Below the pieces are notes generated by a model that saw nothing but the letters and a program-made list of their open reading frames with translations, searched no databases and had not been told where the DNA came from. Positions 1 through 7,470 of a stretch of 32,102 bases of DNA are shown piece after piece. Source of the stretch: Anaerolineae bacterium CG2_30_57_67 (GTDB lineage Bacteria > Chloroflexota > Anaerolineae > Anaerolineales > Villigracilaceae); contig MNXJ01000030.1 of assembly GCA_001872455.1 (NCBI GenBank), positions 1 through 32,102 on the forward strand. Reading direction: 5' to 3'. Position 1 is the first letter of the stretch; each line of letters opens with the position of its first letter. The translations under genes were made by a program, and so were the position numbers.

Positions 1-15
1 CAGGCTCAAAAAGGA

Positions 16-83
16 GAGCGCTGTCCCAAATAAGTAACTCCGGTTAAGGAGACCCACGAAGGGGTTTTGCGGGCTCAGCGCTC
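16..83. other. Foldable element, possible structured RNA or leader (unidentified)
   Basis: Seen: an 8-bp perfect closing stem, GAGCGCTG (16-23) with CAGCGCTC (76-83), extended by CCC (25-27) with GGG (71-73) and AAA (28-30) with TTT. It encloses two small hairpins, CTCC/GGAG (38-41/48-51) and CCC/GGG (53-55/61-63), giving a three-way-junction shape. On the minus strand a TATAAT box (90-95) lies so that transcription would start near base 83, the outer edge of the stem, and CCTTTTT follows the right arm in that direction. No known riboswitch, tRNA, 6S or hammerhead core was recognised. It could be the leader of a gene beyond the left edge. Confidence 0.35.
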
Positions 84-179
84 GATAAAATTATACAACG
101 TCTGTCAACGTTTCGCGCGGGGGTGCGAAGGCGGTGGTTTGTGTTGTTAAAAAGTGGTCTGGCAATGGTTCACTTGCGC

Positions 180-185
180 TATAAT
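180..185 (+). promoter_or_regulatory. -10 box upstream of the ABC binding-protein gene
   Basis: A perfect TATAAT lies about 100 bases before the annotated start of the ABC binding protein. No good -35 hexamer is present at 16-18 bp. In other genes of this window the same box sits 6-7 bases before the start codon, which would put a start near base 192, but a run of nine C occupies that place. Confidence 0.35.
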
Positions 186-288
186 TCAAGCCCCCCCCCA
201 TTCAAAGGCGAACAAACCGGCTCCCCAAGCCCATTGTTCGTCTTTTATTTTTCACTTTCTCCCCTGCCATTGACTTCCCACTACATCT

Positions 289-1854
289 GTGTGTGGCACG
301 CTGATTGTCGGTTCGCCGCAAGAACCCGGCACGCTCAACCCACTGCTGGCCTCGGCTTCCATCGAAGACGCCATTTCCTCGCTCAGCATCGAAGGGTTGG
401 TGCAGGTCAATGAAAAGGGCGAGTACCAGGCCGTGCTGGCCGAGGCGCTGCCGACTGTTTCGGCGGACGGGCTGGTGGTGACGTACAAATTACTGCCGGG
501 CGTCAAGTTCTCGGACGGCAGCGATTTCACCTGTGCGGATGTCAAATTCACGCTCGACGCCACGCTTTCCGACCTTTCGCAGGCCAGCACCAGTGGCTAC
601 GGCGATATCGACTCGCTGGAGTGCCCGGACGATTTGACCGTGGTGGCGACATTTGCCCAGGCCTATGCGCCCTACCTGCGCCTGTTTTCGTACATTCTGC
701 CTGACACCGCGGGCGAAATTGCCGCGCTGGATACCTGGGAATACAATCGCCAGCCAATTGGCACCGGGCCGTTTATGGTACAGGAGTGGGCCGCGGGCGA
801 CGCCATCACGCTGGTTCGCAACCCGAATTACCGTGTGGCTGGACAGCCCTACCTCGACAGCGTCATCATCAAAATTTTGCCTTCGCGCGAAGTTGGGATG
901 CAATTGCTGGGCACCGGTGAAATTGGCGCCCTGTGGGACCTGACCGAAGCCGATTTTGGCGCACTGGCGCAGATGAAAGAACAGGGCGTGGCCTACGTTG
1001 CGGCGGTTACCGGTGAAAATGAGTTACTGGTGCTGAATTTTGCCGACCCAGCCGTGGACGCGCCCGCTGACCCGGCCAGCGCTCCGCACCCGATTTTGAG
1101 CGACCTGGCCGTGCGTCAGGCCTTGCAAATGGGCATTGACAAGCAGAAAATTGTGGATGCGCTGCTCTCCGGCAATGTCCGTGTTGGGACGACGGTTCTG
1201 CCCACCGGCGAATTCGCCTGTCAGCAGCCGGCCAGCGTCTTCGACGCCGAACAGGCCAAAGACCTGTTAGAATCAGCGGGCTGGCTGCCCGGGGCGGATG
1301 GCATCCGCGAGAAGGACGGCAAACGCCTCAGCCTGAAAATCGCCACCACCACCGGCAATCAACTGCGCGAACAGACCGAGCAGGTGCTGGTGGAAATGAT
1401 GAGAAATATCGGCGTTGAGTTTGTGATTGACAACGTGCCTTCCGATGTGCTCTTTGCCGGTTGGGACAGCGCCGGAATGCGCAAACATGGCGCTTTTGAT
1501 GTGTTGCTCTACACCACCGGCCCCGGCATTGACCCAGATAGCCACCTCTTCGGCAATTATCACAGCGCGCGCATCCCGACCGCCGAAAACGAGGGGACCG
1601 GCAACAATTACAGCCGCTACATCAACGCTGAGGTGGACGCCGCAATTGACGCCGCCGCTGGAATTACAGACGTTGCTCAGCGCAAGGAACTGTATTGCAA
1701 AGTGGCGGCGCAAATCAACAGCGATATTCCGCGCATTTACCTGTACGAGCGCCTGCTCATCACCGGCTACCGCACCAACATTCAGAATTTTGTCGTCTCT
1801 CCCGGCGCAAGCGATTTCGCTTGGGGCGCGCAAAACTGGTGGCTGAAACCGTAA
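289..1854 (+). CDS. Peptide-type ABC transporter substrate-binding protein (SBP_bac_5), 5' end uncertain
   Basis: Extracytoplasmic binding protein of the DppA/OppA cluster, expected to deliver peptides or a similar solute to the two permeases downstream. The 521-residue frame shows the family landmarks: an N-terminal VGSPQEPGTLNPLL strand, the PIGTGPF motif near residue 157, an AVRQAL...GIDK helix region and a C-terminal IPRIYLYE segment. The only in-frame start is GTG at 289, directly after an in-frame stop (271-273), so residue 2 is a cysteine and no signal peptide precedes it. Mature binding proteins of this kind normally begin at such a lipobox cysteine, so the signal peptide appears to lie out of frame upstream (see findings). 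The family call is firm; ligand and true start are not known. Confidence 0.85.
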   Translation: MCGTLIVGSPQEPGTLNPLLASASIEDAISSLSIEGLVQVNEKGEYQAVLAEALPTVSADGLVVTYKLLPGVKFSDGSDFTCADVKFTLDATLSDLSQASTSGYGDIDSLECPDDLTVVATFAQAYAPYLRLFSYILPDTAGEIAALDTWEYNRQPIGTGPFMVQEWAAGDAITLVRNPNYRVAGQPYLDSVIIKILPSREVGMQLLGTGEIGALWDLTEADFGALAQMKEQGVAYVAAVTGENELLVLNFADPAVDAPADPASAPHPILSDLAVRQALQMGIDKQKIVDALLSGNVRVGTTVLPTGEFACQQPASVFDAEQAKDLLESAGWLPGADGIREKDGKRLSLKIATTTGNQLREQTEQVLVEMMRNIGVEFVIDNVPSDVLFAGWDSAGMRKHGAFDVLLYTTGPGIDPDSHLFGNYHSARIPTAENEGTGNNYSRYINAEVDAAIDAAAGITDVAQRKELYCKVAAQINSDIPRIYLYERLLITGYRTNIQNFVVSPGASDFAWGAQNWWLKP

Positions 1855-1868
1855 AATTGGATTGCAAA

Positions 1869-1904
1869 ATGCAGGATGATGGATGAAAATTCATCATCCT
1901 GCAT
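1869..1904 (+). promoter_or_regulatory. Perfect 13-bp hairpin between binding protein and permease
   Basis: ATGCAGGATGATG (1869-1881) and CATCATCCTGCAT (1892-1904) pair perfectly around a 10-base loop. There is no T-run after it. In binding-protein operons such intercistronic stems often protect the upstream message or attenuate read-through to the permeases; that role here is inference. The stem lies before the preferred permease start at 1927 and argues against starting that gene at 1876. Confidence 0.6.
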
Positions 1905-1926
1905 CCCTTTCCTCATTATTCTCCCA

Positions 1927-2898
1927 ATGGCAACCTATCTCCTGCGCCGTTCCCTGCAAGCCCTGCTGACGTTGTTCGCCATTAGCATCATTCTCTTTGG
2001 GCTGATTTCCTCCGCCCCAGGGGGAATCATGTCGGCCTACGCCGAAAATACCGACATGACGCCGCAAGACATCGCCCGCCTGCGCGCCAAATATGGGCTG
2101 GATGACCCCATTCCACTGCGCTACGCCAAATGGCTGGGCAACACCCTGCGCGGCGACTGGGGCAATTCTTTCGTCTCCAAACGCCCGGCCCTGGACGAAA
2201 TCGCCGACCGCCTGCCCAACACCATGCTGTTGATGGGCGTCATGCTGGTTGTCACCCTGCTGATTGCGGTTCCGCTCGGCATCCTTTCGGCCATCAAGCA
2301 ATACACCTGGTTCGACCATGTTTCCACCACCCTAGCTTTCGCCGGACAGTCACTGCCGGTTTTCTGGTTTGGACTTTTACTGATCATCATTTTTTCCGTC
2401 ACCCTGCGTGGCGGCGATGGTAAACCGCTGCTGCCGGGTTCTGGCATGTACACGCTCGGCGCGCCATTTTCGCTGCTTGACCGCGTCAAACATCTCATTT
2501 TGCCGGTTGCCATGCTGGCTTTTGTGTCCGCGGCGGGCTACATGCGCTACCTGCGCTCGGCCATGCTGGATGTCATCCACGAGGATTACGTCCGCACGGC
2601 GCGCGCCAAAGGTCTGCGGGAGCGCGCCGTCATTTGCAAACACGCCCTGCGCAACGCCCTGATTCCGCTGGTGACGCTGGTCGGGCTGGATTTGCCCTCG
2701 CTCTTTGGCGGCGCACTCTTCACCGAAACCATCTTCGCCTGGCCGGGAATTGGCCGCCTGTACTTCAACGCCGCGCTCAAAACCGATTACCCGGTCGTGA
2801 TGGCCGTCCTGGTCATTTATTCCGGCCTGATTATTCTTTCTAGCCTGCTGGTGGATGTGCTGTACGCCGCGCTTGACCCGCGCATCCGCCTGGCCTGA
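1927..2898 (+). CDS. ABC transporter permease, DppB/OppB type
   Basis: Inner-membrane permease subunit of the peptide/nickel ABC family. From the ATG at 1927 it is 323 residues, typical for DppB. Its start MATYLLRRSLQALLTLFAIS is a basic residue patch plus first membrane helix, as in the family. An upstream ATG at 1876 would add 17 residues encoded inside a hairpin and is less likely. Seen: a DWGNSF motif in the periplasmic loop, several hydrophobic helices, and the cytoplasmic EAA loop with RTARAKGL and LRNALIPLVT, followed by ETIFAWPGIGRL. It follows the binding protein and precedes the second permease by 15 bases, so it forms an operon. No ATP-binding subunit is in this window; the ATPases must be encoded elsewhere or shared. 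Confidence 0.93.
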   Translation: MATYLLRRSLQALLTLFAISIILFGLISSAPGGIMSAYAENTDMTPQDIARLRAKYGLDDPIPLRYAKWLGNTLRGDWGNSFVSKRPALDEIADRLPNTMLLMGVMLVVTLLIAVPLGILSAIKQYTWFDHVSTTLAFAGQSLPVFWFGLLLIIIFSVTLRGGDGKPLLPGSGMYTLGAPFSLLDRVKHLILPVAMLAFVSAAGYMRYLRSAMLDVIHEDYVRTARAKGLRERAVICKHALRNALIPLVTLVGLDLPSLFGGALFTETIFAWPGIGRLYFNAALKTDYPVVMAVLVIYSGLIILSSLLVDVLYAALDPRIRLA

Positions 2899-2913
2899 TT
2901 CTCATTTCAGCCC

Positions 2914-3834
2914 ATGATTATCAACCTACTGCAAGCCGAATCATCCTCCGCGCCGCAAGAATCACTCTCCGGCTTCTTCTGGCGGCGCTTCCGCAAACAC
3001 GGCATGGCGCTGACGGGCAGCATCATTGCGCTCATCATCGTTTTGCTGGTCACTTTTGCGCCCTTTTTTACGCCCTACACGCCCTATCAGCAAGATTTGC
3101 TCAACCGCTTTCAGCCGCCCTCCGCCGAACATTGGATGGGCACCGACGACCTGGGGCGCGACATGTGGACGCGCGTCTTGTACGGCGGGCGCATCTCGCT
3201 CAGCGTTGGCCTGCTGGCGATGGGCGTTTCAATTATTTTTGGCTCGTTGATTGGCCTGGTCAGCGGCTATTACGGCGGCTGGGTGGATAGCATTCTGATG
3301 TGCATCACCGAGATTTTTCTATCCATTCCGCGCCTGTTTGTTCTGCTGGCGATGGGCATGATACTGCGCACGCTCAACCTGCCGAATATGTCAGCCGGTT
3401 CCTTTGTGCCGCTCTCAATTGTCATCGGCGCACTCTCCTGGATGGGAACCGCCCGCCTGGTACGCGCCTCCACCCTCGAACTGCGTGACCGCGAATTCGT
3501 GCAGGCTGCCCGCGCCCTGGGCGCCAGCGACGCGCGCGCTCTGCTCCAGCATATTTTTCCCAATGTCGCCAGCCCAATTATCGTCTCGGCTACGCTGGGG
3601 CTGGCGGGCGCCATCATCAGCGAAAGCGGCCTTTCGTACCTCGGCTTTGGCGTGCAACTGCCCACTCCCACCTGGGGCAACATGCTCTCCAATACCCAAA
3701 ATCAGATGACCACCGCCCCCTGGACGGCCATCTTCCCCGGGCTGATGATTTTCATCGTTGTCATCGCCATCAACTACCTTGGCGACGGCCTGCGCGACGC
3801 CCTCGACCCGCGCCACATTACAGAAAAAAAATGA
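2914..3834 (+). CDS. ABC transporter permease, DppC/OppC type
   Basis: Second permease subunit of the same importer, 306 residues. It has the DppC layout: a cytoplasmic N-terminus with FFWRRFRKHG, a first membrane helix, the HWMGTDDLGRDMWTRVLYGG motif near residues 71-90 that marks DppC proteins, further helices, and the EAA loop FVQAARALGASDARALLQHI followed by NVASPI. The C-terminus ends with GDGLRDALDPR, also typical. Its stop overlaps the start of the cyanophycinase-like gene by 4 bases (ATGA), so the two are probably translationally coupled. Substrate cannot be told from the permease sequence; the coupled S51 protein hints at peptides. Confidence 0.94.
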   Translation: MIINLLQAESSSAPQESLSGFFWRRFRKHGMALTGSIIALIIVLLVTFAPFFTPYTPYQQDLLNRFQPPSAEHWMGTDDLGRDMWTRVLYGGRISLSVGLLAMGVSIIFGSLIGLVSGYYGGWVDSILMCITEIFLSIPRLFVLLAMGMILRTLNLPNMSAGSFVPLSIVIGALSWMGTARLVRASTLELRDREFVQAARALGASDARALLQHIFPNVASPIIVSATLGLAGAIISESGLSYLGFGVQLPTPTWGNMLSNTQNQMTTAPWTAIFPGLMIFIVVIAINYLGDGLRDALDPRHITEKK

Positions 3835-5858
3835 AATTTCGCGCGCTCCTTCTCCTGCTTGCCTCGTTGTGTCTCGCCGCTTTTTTGCGCGTGCCCACGC
3901 CCGGCCTGCTGATTCCGATGGGCGGCGGCTACAGTGACGTATACGCCGGATTTTCCGCCGCCGCCGTCGCCAACGCCAAAAACAATCAGGTCAACCTGCT
4001 CGTCCTGCCCGGCCCCTACGCCAGCGACGCCATCAGCATTACCGATGCCGAACGCGCCACCAACCTCAAAGATGCGGAAGAACGCCGCTACCAGATTGAA
4101 GAAGCCTGCAAACGGGCGGCTACGCCGCCGCTCACCTGCCGGGCGATTCTCGCGCCGCTCTTCACCCGCGCCGACGCGGAAAACCCCGCCACCCTCAGCC
4201 TGCTGACCGATGACCTGGCCGCCGTCTTCATCCTCGGCGGCGACCAAACCGTCGCCATGCTGGCGCTCGCCGGCACCCCCGCCGAAACCCGCCTGATGGA
4301 ACTCTACCAAAACGGTGTCATCTTTGCCGGAACCAGCGCCGGGGGCGGAATGCAATCCGCCGCGATGATGGCCGGATACAACCCCAACTACGCCGCCGAC
4401 AACGCCCTGACCTTCGGCGCCGCTGACGTGTGGCACAGCCCCGAAAAACACGGCCTGCCCTTCGGCCTGCAAACCGCCATTCTCGACCAGCATTTTCATC
4501 AGCGCGGACGGCTGGGCCGCCTGCTGAACGCCATTCTTCAGCCCGACGCGCCGCATGTTGGCGTCGGCGTGGACGCCTACACCGGCGTTCTGGCGCAAAA
4601 CGAAACCCTGCGCGGCGTCTTCGGTCTGTACACCGTCACCATTCTGGACGCGGAAACCTACCACGCCGCGGACGGTGTGCAGTATGTTCAGGCCGAAGCA
4701 GGCCGCCCGCCGCTACTCTCGACGCGCAATATTCTCGTCAGCCTGCTCTCGCCCGGCGATTTTTCCTACGACCTGATCGCGCGCGCCGCCTCGTTGGCGC
4801 TTCCCGCCCCCAGCCTGGAACGCCGCTTCGAGGCGCTGCGCCTGCCCGAGGGCGCGGGCGCGCTGCTGCTCGCCGGAGATTTGTTCACCTCGCTGACTTC
4901 TTCCAATCCGATACTGACGGCTTTTTCTGGCTATACAAAAGATAAAAATGAACACTGGGCCATCATTGCCATCGGCTACCCGTCCGAAGCCTCCGCCCGG
5001 CGCGTCATCGAAACCTACCAGACCAACATCGCGCCCGAAAAAACCGTCACCGTCCTCATCGTCCCGGCCAATGACGGCGCGCCCGTCACCCTGCCCGCCG
5101 GGCTGACCGGCATTGTGCTGATTGGCAAAGACCAGTCGAAGGCCAACATCGCCGCCCTGGAGCCGATTCGGCAGGCCTGGCTGGCCGGTACACCGATTTT
5201 GGCCGATAACGCCGCCGCGCCGCTCTTGGGCGCGTTCTATTCCGCGCATGGGCCGACCTCCAAAGACGCGGAGGAAGCCGAACTGGCGACGCAAAAATCG
5301 TTCTGGCAGGGAAAAACCGACATCCGGCCCGGCCTGGCGCTGGTCAATCTCACGCTGGAGCCGCAATTGCTGGCCGATAACCGCTTTGGCCGCTGGTTTT
5401 CGCTGGCTTACAATCACCCCGATTTGCTGGCGATTGGGCTGAACCGCGACACCGCGCTCGAAATCACAGCCAGCGGCGCGCGCGTGTTGGGCGTCAACGA
5501 CATTTTAACGCTAGATTTCCGTTCCGCCGCGCTGGCGCTGGGGACGAACAACGGTTTCGTGGTTGCCAACGGCCTGCTGGATGTTTTCGCCCCCGGCGAG
5601 CAGGTTGCACCCGCTACTGCCGACGTAAACACCGCCTTCACGCCCGCGCCCACGCCAATGCTGTCCGCCCCGACCGCCACGCTCCCGGCGACCATTCTGC
5701 CAACCGCCAGCGCCCTGCCATCTGTGAGCACAGTTTTTCCCACACCAGTAACAACACCCGCGGCTGAATCTGCGCCATCTACCCCTTGGGGGCTCATTTT
5801 TGGGCTTGGGTTGATTCTTGCGGCAGGACTGGCGGCTAAATTTTTCAAACAACAGTAG
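3831..5858 (+). CDS. Membrane-anchored cyanophycinase-like protein (peptidase S51 family), tandem active and inactive domains
   Basis: 675 residues. An N-terminal hydrophobic segment (residues 4-18) acts as signal or anchor. The first S51-like domain (about 27-290) has ILGGDQ with Asp138, the nucleophile motif GTSAGG with Ser169, and LDQHF (Asp219-Phe222) followed by RGRLGRL, all as in cyanophycinase. A second domain (about 345-590) repeats the order in decayed form: LIGKDQ, ADNAAA where the serine should be (Ala461), EPQL in place of DQHF, and NRFGRW. A Thr/Pro-rich linker (about 600-650) leads to a C-terminal membrane helix and a KFFKQQ tail. S51 enzymes are serine peptidases that cut cyanophycin or Asp-containing peptides; here it would act outside the membrane. 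Overlap with the permease gene suggests products are imported. The exact substrate is inferred. Confidence 0.85.
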   Translation: MKFRALLLLLASLCLAAFLRVPTPGLLIPMGGGYSDVYAGFSAAAVANAKNNQVNLLVLPGPYASDAISITDAERATNLKDAEERRYQIEEACKRAATPPLTCRAILAPLFTRADAENPATLSLLTDDLAAVFILGGDQTVAMLALAGTPAETRLMELYQNGVIFAGTSAGGGMQSAAMMAGYNPNYAADNALTFGAADVWHSPEKHGLPFGLQTAILDQHFHQRGRLGRLLNAILQPDAPHVGVGVDAYTGVLAQNETLRGVFGLYTVTILDAETYHAADGVQYVQAEAGRPPLLSTRNILVSLLSPGDFSYDLIARAASLALPAPSLERRFEALRLPEGAGALLLAGDLFTSLTSSNPILTAFSGYTKDKNEHWAIIAIGYPSEASARRVIETYQTNIAPEKTVTVLIVPANDGAPVTLPAGLTGIVLIGKDQSKANIAALEPIRQAWLAGTPILADNAAAPLLGAFYSAHGPTSKDAEEAELATQKSFWQGKTDIRPGLALVNLTLEPQLLADNRFGRWFSLAYNHPDLLAIGLNRDTALEITASGARVLGVNDILTLDFRSAALALGTNNGFVVANGLLDVFAPGEQVAPATADVNTAFTPAPTPMLSAPTATLPATILPTASALPSVSTVFPTPVTTPAAESAPSTPWGLIFGLGLILAAGLAAKFFKQQ

Positions 5859-5870
5859 TAAACACAGCAT

Positions 5871-5904
5871 AAGTTTTTGGCTTGCACAAACAAGTCAAAA
5901 ACTT
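5871..5904 (+). terminator. Stem-loop after the ABC/S51 operon
   Basis: AAGTTTTTGGCTTG (5871-5884) pairs with CAAGTCAAAAACTT (5891-5904), 14 bp with one G-U, around a 6-base loop. It begins 12 bases after the S51 stop codon. No T-run follows, so it is a weak intrinsic terminator or a 3'-end stabiliser. Confidence 0.45.
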
Positions 5905-6017
5905 GCATCAGGGAACGGAACAGCCTGGCGCATAATAAATTTTCAACGAGATAAACCTCACGTTACGGGACTATTTTCACGCCAATAATCCATTTTCGTG
6001 ATAAAGTTAGCATAATT

Positions 6018-7412
6018 ATGGTGCTCAATTTCAATTTTTTCTCGCTCGCGCTCTTTATTTCATCTGCAATTTCGGCCTGGGTTGCGATAGTTGCCTACCA
6101 GCGCCGCGCTTTTCAGGGAGCAACCACGCTGATGAGCATCATGGCCGCGCTCAGCTGGTGGTCACTTGCTTATGGCGCTGAAAATTTGGGCAACACTGCC
6201 GCCTGGCACATCGTTTGGGCCAGCATTGGATACATAGGCATTACAACCATTCCACTGCTCTGGTTGATTTTTTCCCTGCAATATACCAACAACAAACATC
6301 CCATCATTGCCAAAATAATCTCCGGGCTATGGCTTTTCCCACTATTGACCATCATCATGGTATGGACAAATCCATGGCATCAACTCATGTGGTCTAAAAT
6401 AAGTTTGCAATCTCTCTACGGGCTTACCATCCAAAGCGTTGAACACGGCCCTTACTTTTGGGTACACGCCATACTTTCTTATGGGTTAATTCTGACTGGC
6501 ACGGCTGTTTTCACGCGTCATGTGCTTAATGCGCCAGATGCCTACCGCGCCCAGGCAGCAACCATGTTATTGGCAGTATTTTTTTTACTGACAAGCAATG
6601 GCATGTATATTTTTGGGCTACTTCCCTTCAAAGGGCTGGACGTTACTCCGTTCACCTTCACTATCGCAAGTTTAATTTTGGCTTGGGGACTGTTTAGACA
6701 AAACTTGCTTGATTTAATGCCCGTTGCCACAGAAACGATTTTAAATAACATGGGAGATGGCCTTCTGGTTACCGAAGCCAATAATCGCATTATTTACGTC
6801 AACCAATCCTTTGAGAATTTAGCCGGCCTGACAAATGGCACATCTAGCGGACATTTCGTTCAAGAAATACTTTCCACCTGGCCGGATATTTTCCACCCCT
6901 ATCGTCACAAAACCACTACCGAAATTAAATTACCCATGGGCGAGAGAACATTATTGTTAGAAATACAAATTTCGCCTATTATCCAGTCAGACGAGGCCAA
7001 GGGATGTATCTACGTTTTCCGCAACATTGCCGAGCGAGAGAATGTCGAAGCGCGCATTGACCGCCAAACTGTCAATAATCAAACCAGCCGACGCATTCCC
7101 ATTTATTTGCTCATTGATGCCGCTGATGGGAAAATTACTGATGTCAACAACGCATTTATTTTTCATACTGGCTATACCCGCGAAGAAACCATCGGACGAA
7201 CCTTGCTACAAATGGGCTTATGGGATCCGGAAACACGCACAAGCATCACACGCATCCTGCGCGAAAATAACAACCTGGAAGATACCATAATTTATCTCAA
7301 CACCAAAGGCGCTTCTCCAACAGCATGGAAGTTGTCCATTACAAAAACTCGAATAGACTCACAAGAGTTTTTCATCTGGTGTGCCAAACCATTTGTGCCA
7401 GAACATTCCTGA
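6018..7412 (+). CDS. Orphan sensor protein: 7TM histidine-kinase N-terminal domain plus two PAS domains
   Basis: 464 residues. Residues 1-230 hold seven hydrophobic helices in the pattern of the HisKA_7TM sensor region found at the start of some histidine kinases, including the LLWLIFSLQYT segment and NPWHQLMW loop. A PAS domain follows (about 238-340; MGDGLLVTEANNRIIYVNQSF contained) and a second PAS (about 350-460; DVNNAFIFHTGYTREE region). The protein then stops: no HisKA, HATPase, GGDEF or other output domain is present, and an intrinsic terminator begins at the stop codon, so this is not an obvious frameshift. It may act through a partner or be a decayed kinase. AT content is higher than in the neighbouring genes. 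Start at ATG 6018 is the first in frame before the first helix. Confidence 0.8.
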   Translation: MVLNFNFFSLALFISSAISAWVAIVAYQRRAFQGATTLMSIMAALSWWSLAYGAENLGNTAAWHIVWASIGYIGITTIPLLWLIFSLQYTNNKHPIIAKIISGLWLFPLLTIIMVWTNPWHQLMWSKISLQSLYGLTIQSVEHGPYFWVHAILSYGLILTGTAVFTRHVLNAPDAYRAQAATMLLAVFFLLTSNGMYIFGLLPFKGLDVTPFTFTIASLILAWGLFRQNLLDLMPVATETILNNMGDGLLVTEANNRIIYVNQSFENLAGLTNGTSSGHFVQEILSTWPDIFHPYRHKTTTEIKLPMGERTLLLEIQISPIIQSDEAKGCIYVFRNIAERENVEARIDRQTVNNQTSRRIPIYLLIDAADGKITDVNNAFIFHTGYTREETIGRTLLQMGLWDPETRTSITRILRENNNLEDTIIYLNTKGASPTAWKLSITKTRIDSQEFFIWCAKPFVPEHS

Positions 7413-7443
7413 AAAAGCCGGAGGCAGATGCCTCCGGCTTTTT
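7412..7443 (+). terminator. Intrinsic terminator after the 7TM-PAS-PAS gene
   Basis: AAAAAGCCGGAGGC (7412-7425), loop AGAT, then GCCTCCGGCTTTTT (7430-7443). It has a perfect GC-rich stem ending in five T, with the A-run of the left arm making it usable on both strands. It overlaps the stop codon of the preceding gene and insulates the next promoter. Confidence 0.92.
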
Positions 7444-7455
7444 GTTTCACGGCTA

Positions 7456-7464
7456 TGCTAAAAT
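7456..7464 (+). promoter_or_regulatory. Extended -10 box of the 3D-domain gene (leaderless type)
   Basis: TGCTAAAAT, a TGn-extended -10 hexamer (TAAAAT at 7459-7464), ends 6 bases before the ATG at 7471. Transcription would begin at or next to the A of the start codon. No Shine-Dalgarno sequence fits. Confidence 0.6.
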
Positions 7465-7470
7465 ACCGCC

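Noticed and set aside
16-83. tRNA, hammerhead ribozyme or common riboswitch
   Set aside because: No cloverleaf, no CTGATGA/GAAA core, and no riboswitch consensus that I could match.
103-108. TTGACA on the minus strand as the -35 for the box at 90-95
   Set aside because: The spacer is only 7 bp, too short for a normal promoter.
123-413. Open frame of 96 codons over the binding-protein start
   Set aside because: It has no family resemblance, ends inside the binding protein and probably includes the lost upstream sequence in another frame.
3774-4664. 296-codon minus-strand open frame inside the S51 gene
   Set aside because: It is Gly/Val-rich low-complexity translation opposite conserved S51 motifs.
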